A stretch of 64,000 bases of DNA, taken from contig DASRHT010000081.1 in the NCBI GenBank assembly GCA_035650355.1, positions 1 through 64,000 on the forward strand, in the 5' to 3' direction. How positions within the stretch are numbered: the first letter of the stretch is position 1; the number at the start of each line of letters is the position of its first letter. Positions 51,469 to 60,230 of this stretch are shown here, in pieces. The DNA comes from DASRHT01 sp035650355. GTDB lineage: Bacteria > Chloroflexota > Ktedonobacteria > Ktedonobacterales > Ktedonobacteraceae. The notes beneath the pieces are model-generated. The model was not told where the DNA came from, did no database searches, and was given only the letters and a program-made list of their open reading frames with translations. A program made the translations under genes and the position numbers.

Positions 51469-52533
51469 ATGCACATCGATCTACGTAGTGATACTGTGAC
51501 ATTACCCACTCCGGCCATGCGCGAGGCCATGTATCGAGCGGAAGTCGGAGATGACGTTTACGGAGAAGATCCTACCGTAAACCGATTACAGGCAATGGCG
51601 GCGGAGCGACTGGGCAAAGAGGCGGCGCTCTTTGTGCCTAGCGGTACAATGGGCAATACTATCGCAACGCTGACGCACGCCGGAAGAGGGCAAAGAATTA
51701 TCGTGGGCGACGAATCGCATATCTATCGCTACGAAGTCGGCGGCCCATCCACGCTAGGCGGCTCACCAATGTGGGTGGTGCCAACGCATCCCGATGGCAT
51801 GCTCGATGTGCCCAAAGTCCAGGCAGGGCTGGCGGACGCGAACGATGAACATGTTGCACCCACGGCTCTGATCTGTATCGAAAACACGCACAATCGTCGC
51901 GGCGGCATGGTGTTGAGCGTAGAGCAAATTGAAAGCATCACCAGCCTGGCTCATGCTCACAACATCGCAGTGCATATGGATGGCGCACGCATTTTCAATG
52001 CCGCGGCAGCTCTGAACCTGCCTGCAAGCAGACTCGTGCAGCATGTCGATTCGGTGATGTTCTGTCTCTCCAAAGGACTCAGCGCGCCCGTTGGCTCCCT
52101 GCTTGTCGGTAGCGAAGAATTTATCCGGCGAGCGATCCGCACACGCAAGATGCTGGGCGGCGGGATGCGCCAGGCCGGGGTAATAGCCGCAGCAGGGATT
52201 GTCGCCCTGGAGCAGATGATAGAGCGACTGCCAGAAGATCACGAACAGAGCAAATTGTTGGCAGCCGGCCTGACAGAATTTCCTCAGATCGACGTTCACC
52301 CCGAGCGGGTTATGACCAATATGGTCATGTTCAGCGTACTGAACGCGCAGCAACAAAAGCTCAGCGAGGAGGAAACGGCGCAATTCCTTGCTAAAGCAAG
52401 AGAACATGGGGTACTGATGGGGACAATGGGAGAAGGCAATATTCGCGCGGTAACTCATTATGGCATAGAAGCTCATCATATCTCCGATGCACTAACGGGT
52501 ATCAGACGCGCGTTGATCGAGATGAAGCTCTAG
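51469..52533 (+). CDS. ltaE: Low-specificity L-threonine aldolase
   Basis: The 354-residue fold-type I PLP enzyme splits threonine or allo-threonine into glycine and acetaldehyde. It has IDLRSDTVTLPTPAMREAM at the start and VGDDVYGEDPTVNRLQ, typical of L-threonine aldolases. VHMDGARIFNAA binds the cofactor, and the Schiff-base Lys is in FCLSKGLSAPVGSLLVG. I chose ATG 51469 because GGAAAGG lies ten bases upstream and the conserved HIDLRS motif then begins; an in-frame ATG at 51451 is also possible. It is 137 bp past the GCS2-type ligase gene and may be in the same transcription unit. Confidence 0.9.
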   Translation: MHIDLRSDTVTLPTPAMREAMYRAEVGDDVYGEDPTVNRLQAMAAERLGKEAALFVPSGTMGNTIATLTHAGRGQRIIVGDESHIYRYEVGGPSTLGGSPMWVVPTHPDGMLDVPKVQAGLADANDEHVAPTALICIENTHNRRGGMVLSVEQIESITSLAHAHNIAVHMDGARIFNAAAALNLPASRLVQHVDSVMFCLSKGLSAPVGSLLVGSEEFIRRAIRTRKMLGGGMRQAGVIAAAGIVALEQMIERLPEDHEQSKLLAAGLTEFPQIDVHPERVMTNMVMFSVLNAQQQKLSEEETAQFLAKAREHGVLMGTMGEGNIRAVTHYGIEAHHISDALTGIRRALIEMKL

Positions 52534-52639
52534 CACCAGGAGCTACAACGCAGAAGCACGATAGACGTATAGTAGTAAGAAGTAGAGCGCAACGCTTACT
52601 GCATCTCTCTTGCAATCACATAGAAAGGCTAAATCGATC

Positions 52640-53173
52640 ATGAGAGTCAGAAATTCAATGGCTAATGGTATATCCGGGGGAATTGTCCTTTTAGGGCTTG
52701 CCCTGGCATTCGCGTTTGGCGGCTTTAACCTGACCATTTTCTTTATTGCCCTGGCAATCGCCACCCTGGTAAGCGCCCTGGGCTCGCTCAACCCACATAG
52801 AGTATATGGTAGCCTGCAAGGTTTTTTCTGGTTACTGATACTCGCCCTGTTTTTTGCTACAGATAACTGGATCTGGTTTCTAGTTGGAGCAGGCATTTCT
52901 GCCATTATGGGCGCGTTATTCAAACCCATTATCGCCAGCTTGATGGGCATGGGTCTGGCCTCAATGGCAAATCGACCACCACAACAACCCTACTATCAAC
53001 CATCGCAAGCGCCACAGCAGCCCTATTACCAGCCATCACAGCAGTCCTATGAGCAGGGGTATCGACCGCCACAACCAGAGACATATCAGGAAGGTGGCAG
53101 ACAATACCGTACTCCACAAGAGTACGAGCAGCCGCAGGTGCAATATCCGCAAGAAATGCCGCCACAGCAGTAA
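52640..53173 (+). CDS. Small membrane protein with Gln/Pro/Tyr-rich tail
   Basis: This 177-residue protein has four hydrophobic helices in its first 115 residues (IVLLGLALAFAFGGFNLTIFF is the first pair, DNWIWFLVGAGISAIMGALF the last). The tail is low complexity, made of repeats of QPYYQPSQ and PPQ-type units. I do not recognise the family. The N-terminal helices are similar in style to other small membrane proteins of Chloroflexota, and the tail may serve as a sticky cytoplasmic or external arm. ATG 52640 has AAAGG upstream. It is monocistronic, and the next gene has its own promoter. Confidence 0.7.
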   Translation: MRVRNSMANGISGGIVLLGLALAFAFGGFNLTIFFIALAIATLVSALGSLNPHRVYGSLQGFFWLLILALFFATDNWIWFLVGAGISAIMGALFKPIIASLMGMGLASMANRPPQQPYYQPSQAPQQPYYQPSQQSYEQGYRPPQPETYQEGGRQYRTPQEYEQPQVQYPQEMPPQQ

Positions 53174-53196
53174 TTGTTGGTGGCAGAACACAACAT

Positions 53197-53226
53197 TTGA
53201 CAGCGTCACATAGAAAAAGATAAGAT
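53197..53226 (+). promoter_or_regulatory. Promoter of the SDR gene
   Basis: TTGACA 53197-53202 is a perfect -35, with TAAGAT 53221-53226 at an 18-base spacing. The start codon lies 52 bases on. Confidence 0.7.
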
Positions 53227-53277
53227 CAAACATAGCAACCTGTCGACCTTATCTACTTTTGAGAGGAGCCACGTTTT

Positions 53278-54114
53278 ATGACACTCAAGCATTTTGCTGG
53301 CTCGGTTGCAGTAGTAACAGGTGGAGCAAGTGGTATCGGGCTGGCAACCGCACGAGCGTTGTACGCTCAAGGGGCGCATGTCGTCCTGGCAGATATTAAT
53401 AGCGAGGGGTTGCAGCAGGCAGCCCAGCTCGTTCATCAGGGCAATCCTTCTTCAACGGCCCACGTCGTCGCCGTGGCAACAGATGTCGTCGATGAAGAAA
53501 AGGTGCGAGCATTAATGCGACAGGCACTCGATACCTGCGGGCGTATCGATCTGGTGGTATGCAGCGCGGGCATCGGCAGAGGTGGCCTTATCGATACCTT
53601 TACGGCTGCCGAGATGCAGACCATCATGAATATCAACTTTATGGGCATTTATCACTGCGTCCAGGCTGCATTACCTGCAATGCGCCACCAGCAGGGCGGG
53701 CACTTTGTATTTCTCAGTTCGGTTGCCGGCAAATTAGGTTCTCCCTTCCTCTCCGCCTATTGTGCAACCAAATGGGCTGTACGCGGTTTTTCAATCGCTT
53801 TACGAGCAGAGCTGTATGGCACCGGTATTGGTATTACCACCGTCTATCCAGCCTGGGTAGATACGCCGATGATCCACCAGGAAAACGACGATATACATAA
53901 TTTGAGCGTTGTCGCAATGCTCACGCCCGAACAGGTGGCCGATGAGATCTTACAGGCGGTACAGGAGGAAAAACGCGATCTCACGCTGGCTCCCAATCCA
54001 GATATCGCGCTGATGCTCGAACTAATGAAAGAGGACCCTGACAAAGCTGAAATGCTTGCTGGAGAAGCGTTCAGACAGCGTATGGAACAGGTAGCAGCCC
54101 AGCAGGCAGGATAA
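53278..54114 (+). CDS. Short-chain dehydrogenase/reductase
   Basis: The 278-residue protein is a classical SDR. The NAD(P) motif TGGASGIG lies at 14-21 and ADINSEG holds the Asp that favours NAD over NADP. VCSAGIG is present, then the catalytic Ser in FLSSVAGKLGSPF and Tyr/Lys in SAYCATKWAVRG. The C-terminal part includes YPAWVDTPMI. Substrate is unknown; the length and C-terminus fit SDRs acting on ketones or polyketide/lipid alcohols. It has its own promoter and a ribosome site GAGGAG. The MpaB-like oxygenase gene follows by 28 bp, so they probably form an operon. Confidence 0.9.
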   Translation: MTLKHFAGSVAVVTGGASGIGLATARALYAQGAHVVLADINSEGLQQAAQLVHQGNPSSTAHVVAVATDVVDEEKVRALMRQALDTCGRIDLVVCSAGIGRGGLIDTFTAAEMQTIMNINFMGIYHCVQAALPAMRHQQGGHFVFLSSVAGKLGSPFLSAYCATKWAVRGFSIALRAELYGTGIGITTVYPAWVDTPMIHQENDDIHNLSVVAMLTPEQVADEILQAVQEEKRDLTLAPNPDIALMLELMKEDPDKAEMLAGEAFRQRMEQVAAQQAG

Positions 54115-54142
54115 TTTTTATTTGCAACGAAAGGGCGGTACC

Positions 54143-55012
54143 GTGCCAGACAACGGCTACTTCGGACGCAAAAGCGTTACCTGGAAAGTTGCACGCGAGG
54201 GCATTCTCAATCTAGGGGGTGGGCGCGCTGTCTTGATGCAGCTTGCGCATCCCCTTGTTGCAGCAGGCGTGAGCGAGCATAGCAGATATATGAGCGACCC
54301 GCTTGGACGGGCAGAGAGCACGTTTATGCTGGGACAGTTGCTTACTTTCGGCTCAATAGAGACCGCTCGTAAGGCAGCTCATACCATTAATCGTTTGCAT
54401 ACCCATGTGCATGGCACGCTCCCGCTCCCCGCTGGCGACTATGCCGTTGGAGAATCATACCGCGCTCGCGACCCCGCATTGTTGCTCTGGGTACATGCCA
54501 CGCTGGTCGATACAGCTTTGTTGATCTATCCGCTCTTCATCGGCCCGCTTAGCCGAGATGAGCAGGAACAATACTACCAGGAATCGAAAGCCCTGGCACG
54601 GCTGTTAGGACTTTCGAGTTCAGATATGCCCGCAACCATCGATGAGTTACGCCACTACATAGATGATATGATATATAGCAATCGCCTCGTTGCGACTCCG
54701 CAGGCGAGGGAACTGGCCCGCACTGTGCTTTACCCACCCGTCTCAGACGTATTCCGTCCCTTTTTGCATCTCAACCTGCAAATTACCTGTGCCCTCTTGC
54801 CACAGCCCATTCGTGAGATCTACGGGTTAGAGTGGGGAAGTAAACAACAACGGCTGTTTGATCTCTCAACAGCCGGAATGCGTCTTATTCTTCCACACCT
54901 GCCTCCCCATTGGCGTGTGTTGCCGATCACGCGCACAATTATGCAAAAGGGGTCAGCGGGAAACCACGCTGGTCACAAAAAAGGCCATGATAATCAGCCA
55001 GCTAACCGCTAG
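54143..55012 (+). CDS. MpaB-family (DUF2236) oxygenase
   Basis: This 289-residue protein belongs to the MpaB/DUF2236 oxygenase group, heme-type enzymes first seen in mycophenolic acid synthesis and latex clearing protein. It has a typical GGGRAVLMQLAHPLVAAGVSEHS near the N-terminus, a His/Arg-rich helix HTINRLHTHVHGTLP, the metal-ligand region LLLWVHATLVDTALL, and DMIYSNRLVATPQAREL. I place the start at GTG 54143, after AAAGGG. It is 28 bp behind the SDR, so an oxidation pathway is suggested. Its last 60 bases overlap a small gene on the other strand. Confidence 0.8.
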   Translation: MPDNGYFGRKSVTWKVAREGILNLGGGRAVLMQLAHPLVAAGVSEHSRYMSDPLGRAESTFMLGQLLTFGSIETARKAAHTINRLHTHVHGTLPLPAGDYAVGESYRARDPALLLWVHATLVDTALLIYPLFIGPLSRDEQEQYYQESKALARLLGLSSSDMPATIDELRHYIDDMIYSNRLVATPQARELARTVLYPPVSDVFRPFLHLNLQITCALLPQPIREIYGLEWGSKQQRLFDLSTAGMRLILPHLPPHWRVLPITRTIMQKGSAGNHAGHKKGHDNQPANR

Positions 55013-55108
55013 AGCCAGCAGCAGGCGCAGAGCCAGCCCTGAAGTCAGCAAGGAACGGCGACGCGGAATGGCAGTGCCTCTATGCACGCTAGCGCCATTT
55101 GTAGCCAT
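54953..55108 (-). CDS. Small single-pass membrane protein (51 residues)
   Basis: A leftward frame from ATG 55108 to TGA 54953-54955 codes for 51 residues. It has a polar, Arg-containing start (MATNGASVHRGTAIPRRR) and one strong transmembrane helix (LALRLLLALAVSWLIIMAFF) before a short tail. GGAGGAAATAAC directly before the ATG is one of the best ribosome sites in the window. The positive charges before the helix predict N-terminus inside. Its 3' 60 bases overlap the end of the convergent MpaB-like gene. No family is recognised. It stands alone, facing the DUF971 gene's start side. Confidence 0.6.
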   Translation of the reverse strand: MATNGASVHRGTAIPRRRSLLTSGLALRLLLALAVSWLIIMAFFVTSVVSR

Positions 55109-55217
55109 GTTATTTCCTCCACTCCATGCACTACTTCCCAGGTATTCTCTCCTGGAAAACTACTATTCGCATCTATCTACTAGATACAACGAGAGGCATG
55201 GTAGATGTTAACGGAGG

Positions 55218-55565
55218 CTACCTTTTCAGCTTTTTCTGGCTACATTCGTCGCACTCGCACATTGCCCGCAACTTTTCATAGGTATAAATGCCTGTCCTGT
55301 GTCCATCCTCCCAGACAGGCGTCAATCCATAGCGACCAACAGGCTCTATATTCACCAGCGTTGTCTCTTCAACGCTTAAACTCTGCTTTTTTTGCAACAT
55401 CCCCGGCAAGCCGCCTTCGCCAGCGCACCAGGCGCAGGGGCAGGCCCAACGCAGATTTTCCCATCCATGAACGCTCTCATGCTCATCACTCCAGACCAGA
55501 GTCAGGATGCGATTCTCCTCATCGAGCAAGAACGATGTGGGTGAGGGATGGTCATATTGAGTCAT
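55218..55565 (-). CDS. DUF971-family protein (gamma-butyrobetaine hydroxylase N-terminal-like)
   Basis: The 115-residue protein matches the DUF971 domain, found alone or at the N-terminus of gamma-butyrobetaine hydroxylases. It has a LVWSDEHESVHGWENLRWACPC start and a CPCAWC zinc cluster. PVGRYGLTPVWEDGHRTGIYTYEKLRAMCECDEC is the family's closing block, with a second Cys cluster. It folds as a small beta-rich zinc protein. Bacterial stand-alone members are often near iron-sulfur or transport genes, and their role is not established. It is leftward and 143 bp after the lipid-kinase stop, with a 28-bp dispersed repeat in between. Confidence 0.85.
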   Translation of the reverse strand: MTQYDHPSPTSFLLDEENRILTLVWSDEHESVHGWENLRWACPCAWCAGEGGLPGMLQKKQSLSVEETTLVNIEPVGRYGLTPVWEDGHRTGIYTYEKLRAMCECDECSQKKLKR

Positions 55566-55612
55566 TTATTCACGCTTTCTAAACAGGTTCAAACACTTCG
55601 ACTCCGTGCTCC

Positions 55613-55640
55613 GTAGGGGCCATCCCTTGCGGTTGCCCTG
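55613..55640. repeat. 28-bp dispersed GTAGGGGC repeat, copy B
   Basis: This unit begins GTAGGGGCC, has the centre CCCTTGCGG and ends TGCCCTG. It is the same length as copy A at 13187-13214 and identical at about 23 of 28 positions by eye. It lies between the DUF971 and lipid-kinase genes. Confidence 0.5.
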
Positions 55641-55708
55641 TCGCTCCCCGCTTCATCGTGGGAGCGCGGAACGTTTCAAAGCATATCGACCATCGTATGG
55701 CACACCTA

Positions 55709-56623
55709 TTATACACGAACCCACAACGCCCCCGGCAATACTTCGGCTTCAAAGCGCGTTGCGCTCGTGGTCTCGCCATCTATTTGCATATTGACCGGGC
55801 GCTTGCTTTCGATGCAGACGGTTCTGGCACGATAAAATTTTACCTCTGGCTCCGCACCATGCTCGCCCTTTTTGACAACGGGAAGCAGCGTCAGGGCTCG
55901 CAGCAAGGGAGTGTAATCGATGGCGCAAACGTCAAAATAGCCATCCACATGGTCGGCCTGTGGATTAATACGGAAGCCAGCGCCGTAAGTGGGTCCGTTT
56001 GTGACGGCCAGCAGAACATAGCGTTTATCTGGCTCGCTTTTGTAGGTTTCGTCCGTCAAGGAAAATGTGAGCCTGGGGCAACGATGATAGCCAAATAAGA
56101 GTTGCTTCACAGTTGTAGTATAATAGAGTCGCCCGCCGCTCATAAAGGGAATTTTTTTCATCTGGCTGGCCGCCACTGCAATATCGGCATCGATACCGAC
56201 GCTGAAGGAGTTCGCAAAATATTGTCCATTGACTATCCCGGCATCCGCGCTGATAAGTTGCCCGTGAAAAGCTCGTTCGATAGCAGCATCCGGTTCCTTT
56301 GGCAGCTTTAAGGTATTCCATGCGTAGTCATTGCCTGAACCGGCAGCCACAATGCCCAATGGCACGCGCCGTCCGGTGATAAGCAACCCATTCACCACTT
56401 CATTGAGAGTGCCATCGCCGCCAACGACAACCACTGCTCGCCCCTGCCCGGCAGCAAGCATAGCGCGTTCTCTAGCCTCTCCCGCTCTGCTCGTTTCCAC
56501 ATACTCTGCACGCTCCTGCTCGATGCGGCTACGCAGCAACGAACGATAAAGATCCATTTTTCCCCGATTGGCAGTGGGGTTGAAGATTACAACAGGACCT
56601 GTTTGGGACTCCGCTGTCTCCAT
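55709..56623 (-). CDS. Diacylglycerol kinase-family lipid kinase (DagK/YegS-like)
   Basis: The 304-residue protein has the DAGK catalytic fold: VIFNPTANRGKMD (11-23), the ATP loop VVVGGDGTLNEVVNGLL, and GIVAAGSGNDYAWNTL. ANSFSVGIDADIAVAASQM belongs to the second domain, and RFEAEVLPGALWVRV is the final strand. It probably phosphorylates diacylglycerol or another lipid alcohol for lipid recycling. ATG 56623 has AAAGGAGG upstream; the frame is open to 56695 but without a ribosome site. It is leftward and divergent from the small membrane protein gene at 56923. Confidence 0.9.
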   Translation of the reverse strand: METAESQTGPVVIFNPTANRGKMDLYRSLLRSRIEQERAEYVETSRAGEARERAMLAAGQGRAVVVVGGDGTLNEVVNGLLITGRRVPLGIVAAGSGNDYAWNTLKLPKEPDAAIERAFHGQLISADAGIVNGQYFANSFSVGIDADIAVAASQMKKIPFMSGGRLYYTTTVKQLLFGYHRCPRLTFSLTDETYKSEPDKRYVLLAVTNGPTYGAGFRINPQADHVDGYFDVCAIDYTPLLRALTLLPVVKKGEHGAEPEVKFYRARTVCIESKRPVNMQIDGETTSATRFEAEVLPGALWVRV

Positions 56624-56922
56624 GCAAGCGCCTCCTTTACATAGTACATCACGCCTTGCAGATTGCCTGAGCGAAGCCAGATGCTCTCGCTCCAAGCGGT
56701 TGAGGATGACATTGACAATCTGAAGAGCAAACTGTTTCGCACGATTGTATCATCTTTTGAACGTTTCTACAATTCCTGTCCAACTATCTTTTAAGTTATG
56801 CTTGCTGCTGAACAAGAATATTTCTAACAGTAACCATGTCACCCTTCCAGGGTACCGTACGTGTTTTCTGGAAATGGCAATTTCTCTCCAGCAGGAGAGC
56901 TTCGCAAAGCTGAGGTGATCTT

Positions 56923-57159
56923 ATGCCCCTCTGGATCGTTTATGGACTGGTGATTGTGTTCTTCCTGGCGCTACCACTGGTCATCTTCTTTTTTGTAGAG
57001 GAGCCAGCAAGCGCAAGATCAGCGCTATCAGCTTCACAAGATGGCGCTCCTTCCAAAGGAACGAAAGCCATCTCCTATGGCATACTCGCAACCCTCTTCG
57101 CCTTTATCTTTGTGCTAACGTTTTTTTCACAAAAAGCACAGAAGGCGGCAAACTCATAA
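56923..57159 (+). CDS. Small membrane protein (78 residues)
   Basis: The 78-residue protein has two transmembrane helices (LWIVYGLVIVFFLALPLVIFFFV at the N-terminus, ISYGILATLFAFIFVLTFF at the C-terminus). A polar Ser/Ala-rich loop of about 25 residues separates them. GAGGTGATCTT before ATG 56923 is a fair ribosome site. No family is recognised. A MITE-like element lies about 100 bases downstream. Both helices and the charge pattern argue that it is real rather than a chance frame. Confidence 0.65.
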   Translation: MPLWIVYGLVIVFFLALPLVIFFFVEEPASARSALSASQDGAPSKGTKAISYGILATLFAFIFVLTFFSQKAQKAANS

Positions 57160-57262
57160 CGCCTCTTGTTGTTCAAGCAGGAGATCCATAAACCCTTCCA
57201 ACCATGCGTCAACAGTGCTGCCCATACTCTTGACATAGGCCCTTTTTGCGAAGCCTAATAAG

Positions 57263-57441
57263 AGGGTGTCTGATTCTCGGCATGAGTGCGTGCTCGCGCC
57301 TGCGACGCTCGTCGAGATTGGTGTGTATTGTGGAAAAATGCGCTTCGCGCATTTTTCCACAATACACACCAATCTCCTTGCGCAGCGAAGCCGCGCGAAC
57401 TCCGCCACGTCAGGGCGAAAATACTCAGAATCAGACACTAT
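57263..57441. repeat. MITE-like palindromic element, copy 2 (179 bp) with 8-bp direct repeats
   Basis: This is the same element as 36243-36413 in the opposite orientation. Terminal inverted repeats contain GTGTCTGATTCT at both ends. The central perfect 30-bp stem pairs 57314-57343 with 57347-57376 around TTC. Flanks of GC-rich sequence match the other copy end to end without gaps, and the whole length difference (8 bases) lies in the stem. CTAATAAG flanks it at 57255-57262 and 57442-57449, the size expected of a target-site duplication. It has no coding capacity. Confidence 0.88.
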
Positions 57442-57495
57442 CTAATAAGCACCAGACAACTGCTACATTTTTAGAGAGGAAAGAAATTAGAACGC

Positions 57496-58452
57496 ATGAC
57501 AGTAAAGTATGGTTTAATCGTTCCACAGGGTTGGCGCATGGACCTGGTTGGCATCGCCGATCCGGTGGAGGCGTACGAGACGATGACGCGCGTCGCCCAG
57601 GAAGCGGAGGCGGTAGGATTTGATTCGATCTGGCTCTTTGACCATTTCCACACGGTTCCAAAGCCAACGCAAGAGGTCACGTTCGAATGCTGGACCAGCA
57701 CCGCCGCCCTTGCTCGCGACACAAAACGCGTACGCATCGGCCAGATGGTGAGCTGCAATGGGTACCGCAATCCAGCATTACTGGCGAAAATGGCAAGCAC
57801 CGTGGATGTGATGAGTCATGGACGGCTCGACTTTGGCATTGGAGCTGGCTGGTACGAACACGAATATCTGGCCTATGGCTATGATTTCCCCGATGGACCC
57901 ACCCGCTTGCGTCAATTGCGCGACGCGGTGCGGATCATTAAAGCGATGTGGAGCGAGGAAGAGGCCGTATTTGAAGGTAAATATCACCAGGTACGCGGTG
58001 CCATCAATCAGCCAAAGGGCGTTCAGAAGCCGCATATTCCGCTGCTCATCGGCGGCGGCGGTGAAAAAGTAACATTGAAGCTCGTGGCTCAATATGGCGA
58101 TGCCTGCAACATCGGCCATCTTGATAACGAGGGATTGGCACGCAAATTCGCCATTATCAAGCAGCATTGCGAGGACGTGGGCCGCGACTACTCCACCATC
58201 TGGCGCACAGTGCTCTTCAACTGCGCCATCGCCGAAACCGATGAGGAGGCAATGGCGAAAAGTACGCCATTCCAACGCAATATTCCATCAGGCCGTATCC
58301 GCGAACAGGCGCTCATCGGCACGCCGGATGCCATACGCAAGCGGCTGGTGGAGATTGAGCAGGCCGGTGCGCAGGAAATCATTATCTTCCTGCCCGATTC
58401 CGCAAAATTGGAAGCAGTGCGGATGTTTGCCAGAGAGTGCATCAAGCAATAA
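57496..58452 (+). CDS. LLM-class F420-dependent oxidoreductase
   Basis: This 318-residue protein is a luciferase-like TIM barrel of the F420 branch. It has YGLIVPQGWRMDLVGIADPV at the start, then AVGFDSIWLFDHFHTV, RIGQMVSCNGYRNPALLAKMASTVD, GRLDFGIGAGWYEHEYLAYG (the LLM cofactor loop), LLIGGGGEK and GTPDAIRKRLVEIEQAGAQEI. It would oxidise or reduce a substrate with coenzyme F420, or FMN in other branches. The substrate is unknown. The ribosome site AGAGGAAAG is about 12 bases before ATG. The MITE-like element ends 54 bases upstream, so it may affect this promoter. Confidence 0.9.
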   Translation: MTVKYGLIVPQGWRMDLVGIADPVEAYETMTRVAQEAEAVGFDSIWLFDHFHTVPKPTQEVTFECWTSTAALARDTKRVRIGQMVSCNGYRNPALLAKMASTVDVMSHGRLDFGIGAGWYEHEYLAYGYDFPDGPTRLRQLRDAVRIIKAMWSEEEAVFEGKYHQVRGAINQPKGVQKPHIPLLIGGGGEKVTLKLVAQYGDACNIGHLDNEGLARKFAIIKQHCEDVGRDYSTIWRTVLFNCAIAETDEEAMAKSTPFQRNIPSGRIREQALIGTPDAIRKRLVEIEQAGAQEIIIFLPDSAKLEAVRMFARECIKQ

Positions 58453-58526
58453 TGCCGCCCCGATAATTAGAGTAAAGCTAGATAGTGTGCAGCGGCATCC
58501 AGCAGGTGTCCGCTGCACGACTTTAG

Positions 58527-60134
58527 CTATCCCAGAGTGAGCGCATCCCCCAGATTCGAATTCCCCTCCAGGAAGTGAATCTTGCTGACTTCGTCCGCGT
58601 GCGGCCCGGTGTAACGCAGGATGTAAAGGCCGTTGCGGATATCGACGACATAGATCAGGCCATTGCTAATAATCGGATAGCTCCAGACCTGCACCTTGTT
58701 GGGTCCTCCGCCGAGCGCCGGATCTTCATTGGCAACCTGAGGCAGCGGAGTAGGAGAATACCAGCCAGCCTGCGTGGGTCGATCTGGATTGGAGATATCA
58801 ATAGCCTGCAAGCCGCCAGAGTGCCAGGAAACAAAAGCCAGATCTGGCAGCACCGTGGGATTATGCGACGAATAGCTGGTAAATTGCTCAGTTAAAGCGT
58901 CATTGGCCTGACTGGAACAGAAAGAGGGCTGATCCTGAGCAATATTGTACTGCCCAACAATTTTCGGGTGCGCGGGATCGGTCAGCGATATCATATGGAC
59001 CCAGCCCCAGGGACAGCCAAAGCTGCGATCCGTAGCGGTTCCATACACTTCGTCGGTTGTGAGCGCGAAGGGGCGACCGGGCACCTGGACGGCTGAATGA
59101 CCGTTGGGACAGGTATTTGAGCATGGAGCAGGGTTGCCCCAGAGGGGACGATTAGCCGGATCGGTGAGCAGGCGCAACTGGGGATTGGCAACGTCCTTCG
59201 CGACATCGCTAGTATCAAGGACAAGGAACTCTCCCGCCTCCATCGCCAGATACGCTCGATTTCCGTCAGCAGTAACTCCCATCGAGTGAACGATCAGGTT
59301 ATAGTTATAGTTGGCCGGATTGTTTGCTTGAGGGAAGCGGTTATTCCAGTTACCTTCAGCGACTTCGGTAATCGGACCACCGGTTGCTACACGGCTGATA
59401 TCGGCGATAAGCAAATTCGGCACATTTGTATTGACAGACAACGTCGGCGTCGAAAGGTAGAGCAGAGCCCTGTTCGCATTATGCGGATCGGTCCAGAGAA
59501 ACATTTCATGCGGCAAAAGCGGGCGACCAGCTTTCGAGGTCGGTACATAGCTCTTGATGAAACGTGGATGGACCGGATCGCTTAGATCGAAGAACTTGAG
59601 GTCAAAGGGGAAAACGGCGTCCGTACCTTGCGGACAGGCGTGCAGAACGGCGCTACAGCGAAAATTCATGACGATGAGCAATTTCTGCTGCGGCCAGACG
59701 CGCAACTCACGCGAAGTAATACCAACGTTCCCCTCAAAAGGCGGCCCAATCTCGCCCACAATGTTGGGATGAGCTGGATCGGCTGCGCTCACGATGAGTA
59801 CGCCTGGATGCGGATGCGGACAGACATTACCTGGGCCACGCGAATCGCCATTGCCACAGGTACTTGAGCCATCGGTCCGGTTCCCGATATAGACATATTG
59901 CTGATAGATTGCCAGCGCAGCGTTCATACCGCGCTGATAAAGCGAACTCTGCCCCACCAAACTGAGATTCGATGCGGTCCCGGGCGTACCACCTCCTGCT
60001 CCAACCGTGCTAGTGGTTTGTGGGTTCCCTGCCAGCGAGGGTGTTCTGGGAGATATGCTGATAAACACGATGATGATAACCACCAGTACGACCAGAGCAG
60101 ATGCGATCAGTATGCCCCAACGACGGCGCGTCAT
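58527..60134 (-). CDS. LVIVD-repeat beta-propeller protein, membrane anchored
   Basis: The 535-residue protein has an N-terminal anchor helix (GILIASALVVLVVIIIVFISI) after MTRRRW and a Thr/Gly-rich linker. A propeller built from LVIVD-type repeats follows: VLIVSAADPAHPNIVGEIG, FFDLSDPVHPRFIKSY, LVLDTSDVAKDVANPQLR, VHMISLTDPAHPKIVGQYN, LQAIDISNPDRPTQAGWY and IYVVDIRNGLYILRYTG. Several short His and Cys pairs occur (CSNTCPNGHSAVQ). The role is unknown; related proteins are secreted and often sit with copper or lipid proteins. The upstream cupredoxin lipoprotein gene is 96 bp away, in the same direction. Confidence 0.82.
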   Translation of the reverse strand: MTRRRWGILIASALVVLVVIIIVFISISPRTPSLAGNPQTTSTVGAGGGTPGTASNLSLVGQSSLYQRGMNAALAIYQQYVYIGNRTDGSSTCGNGDSRGPGNVCPHPHPGVLIVSAADPAHPNIVGEIGPPFEGNVGITSRELRVWPQQKLLIVMNFRCSAVLHACPQGTDAVFPFDLKFFDLSDPVHPRFIKSYVPTSKAGRPLLPHEMFLWTDPHNANRALLYLSTPTLSVNTNVPNLLIADISRVATGGPITEVAEGNWNNRFPQANNPANYNYNLIVHSMGVTADGNRAYLAMEAGEFLVLDTSDVAKDVANPQLRLLTDPANRPLWGNPAPCSNTCPNGHSAVQVPGRPFALTTDEVYGTATDRSFGCPWGWVHMISLTDPAHPKIVGQYNIAQDQPSFCSSQANDALTEQFTSYSSHNPTVLPDLAFVSWHSGGLQAIDISNPDRPTQAGWYSPTPLPQVANEDPALGGGPNKVQVWSYPIISNGLIYVVDIRNGLYILRYTGPHADEVSKIHFLEGNSNLGDALTLG

Positions 60135-60230
60135 GGATTCCTCCCATTAAAAGTGTCAAAAGCTCAAACTTACAAACGTTCTCTAACGGACCTGGACATG
60201 GCGCGCCGTCTGGCAAAAGACGGGCCAATG

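Noticed and set aside
57154..57438. Leftward 94-codon frame through the second MITE-like element
   Set aside because: Most of it is translation of the palindrome. The last 35 codons could be a remnant of an older gene, but there is no start or family support.
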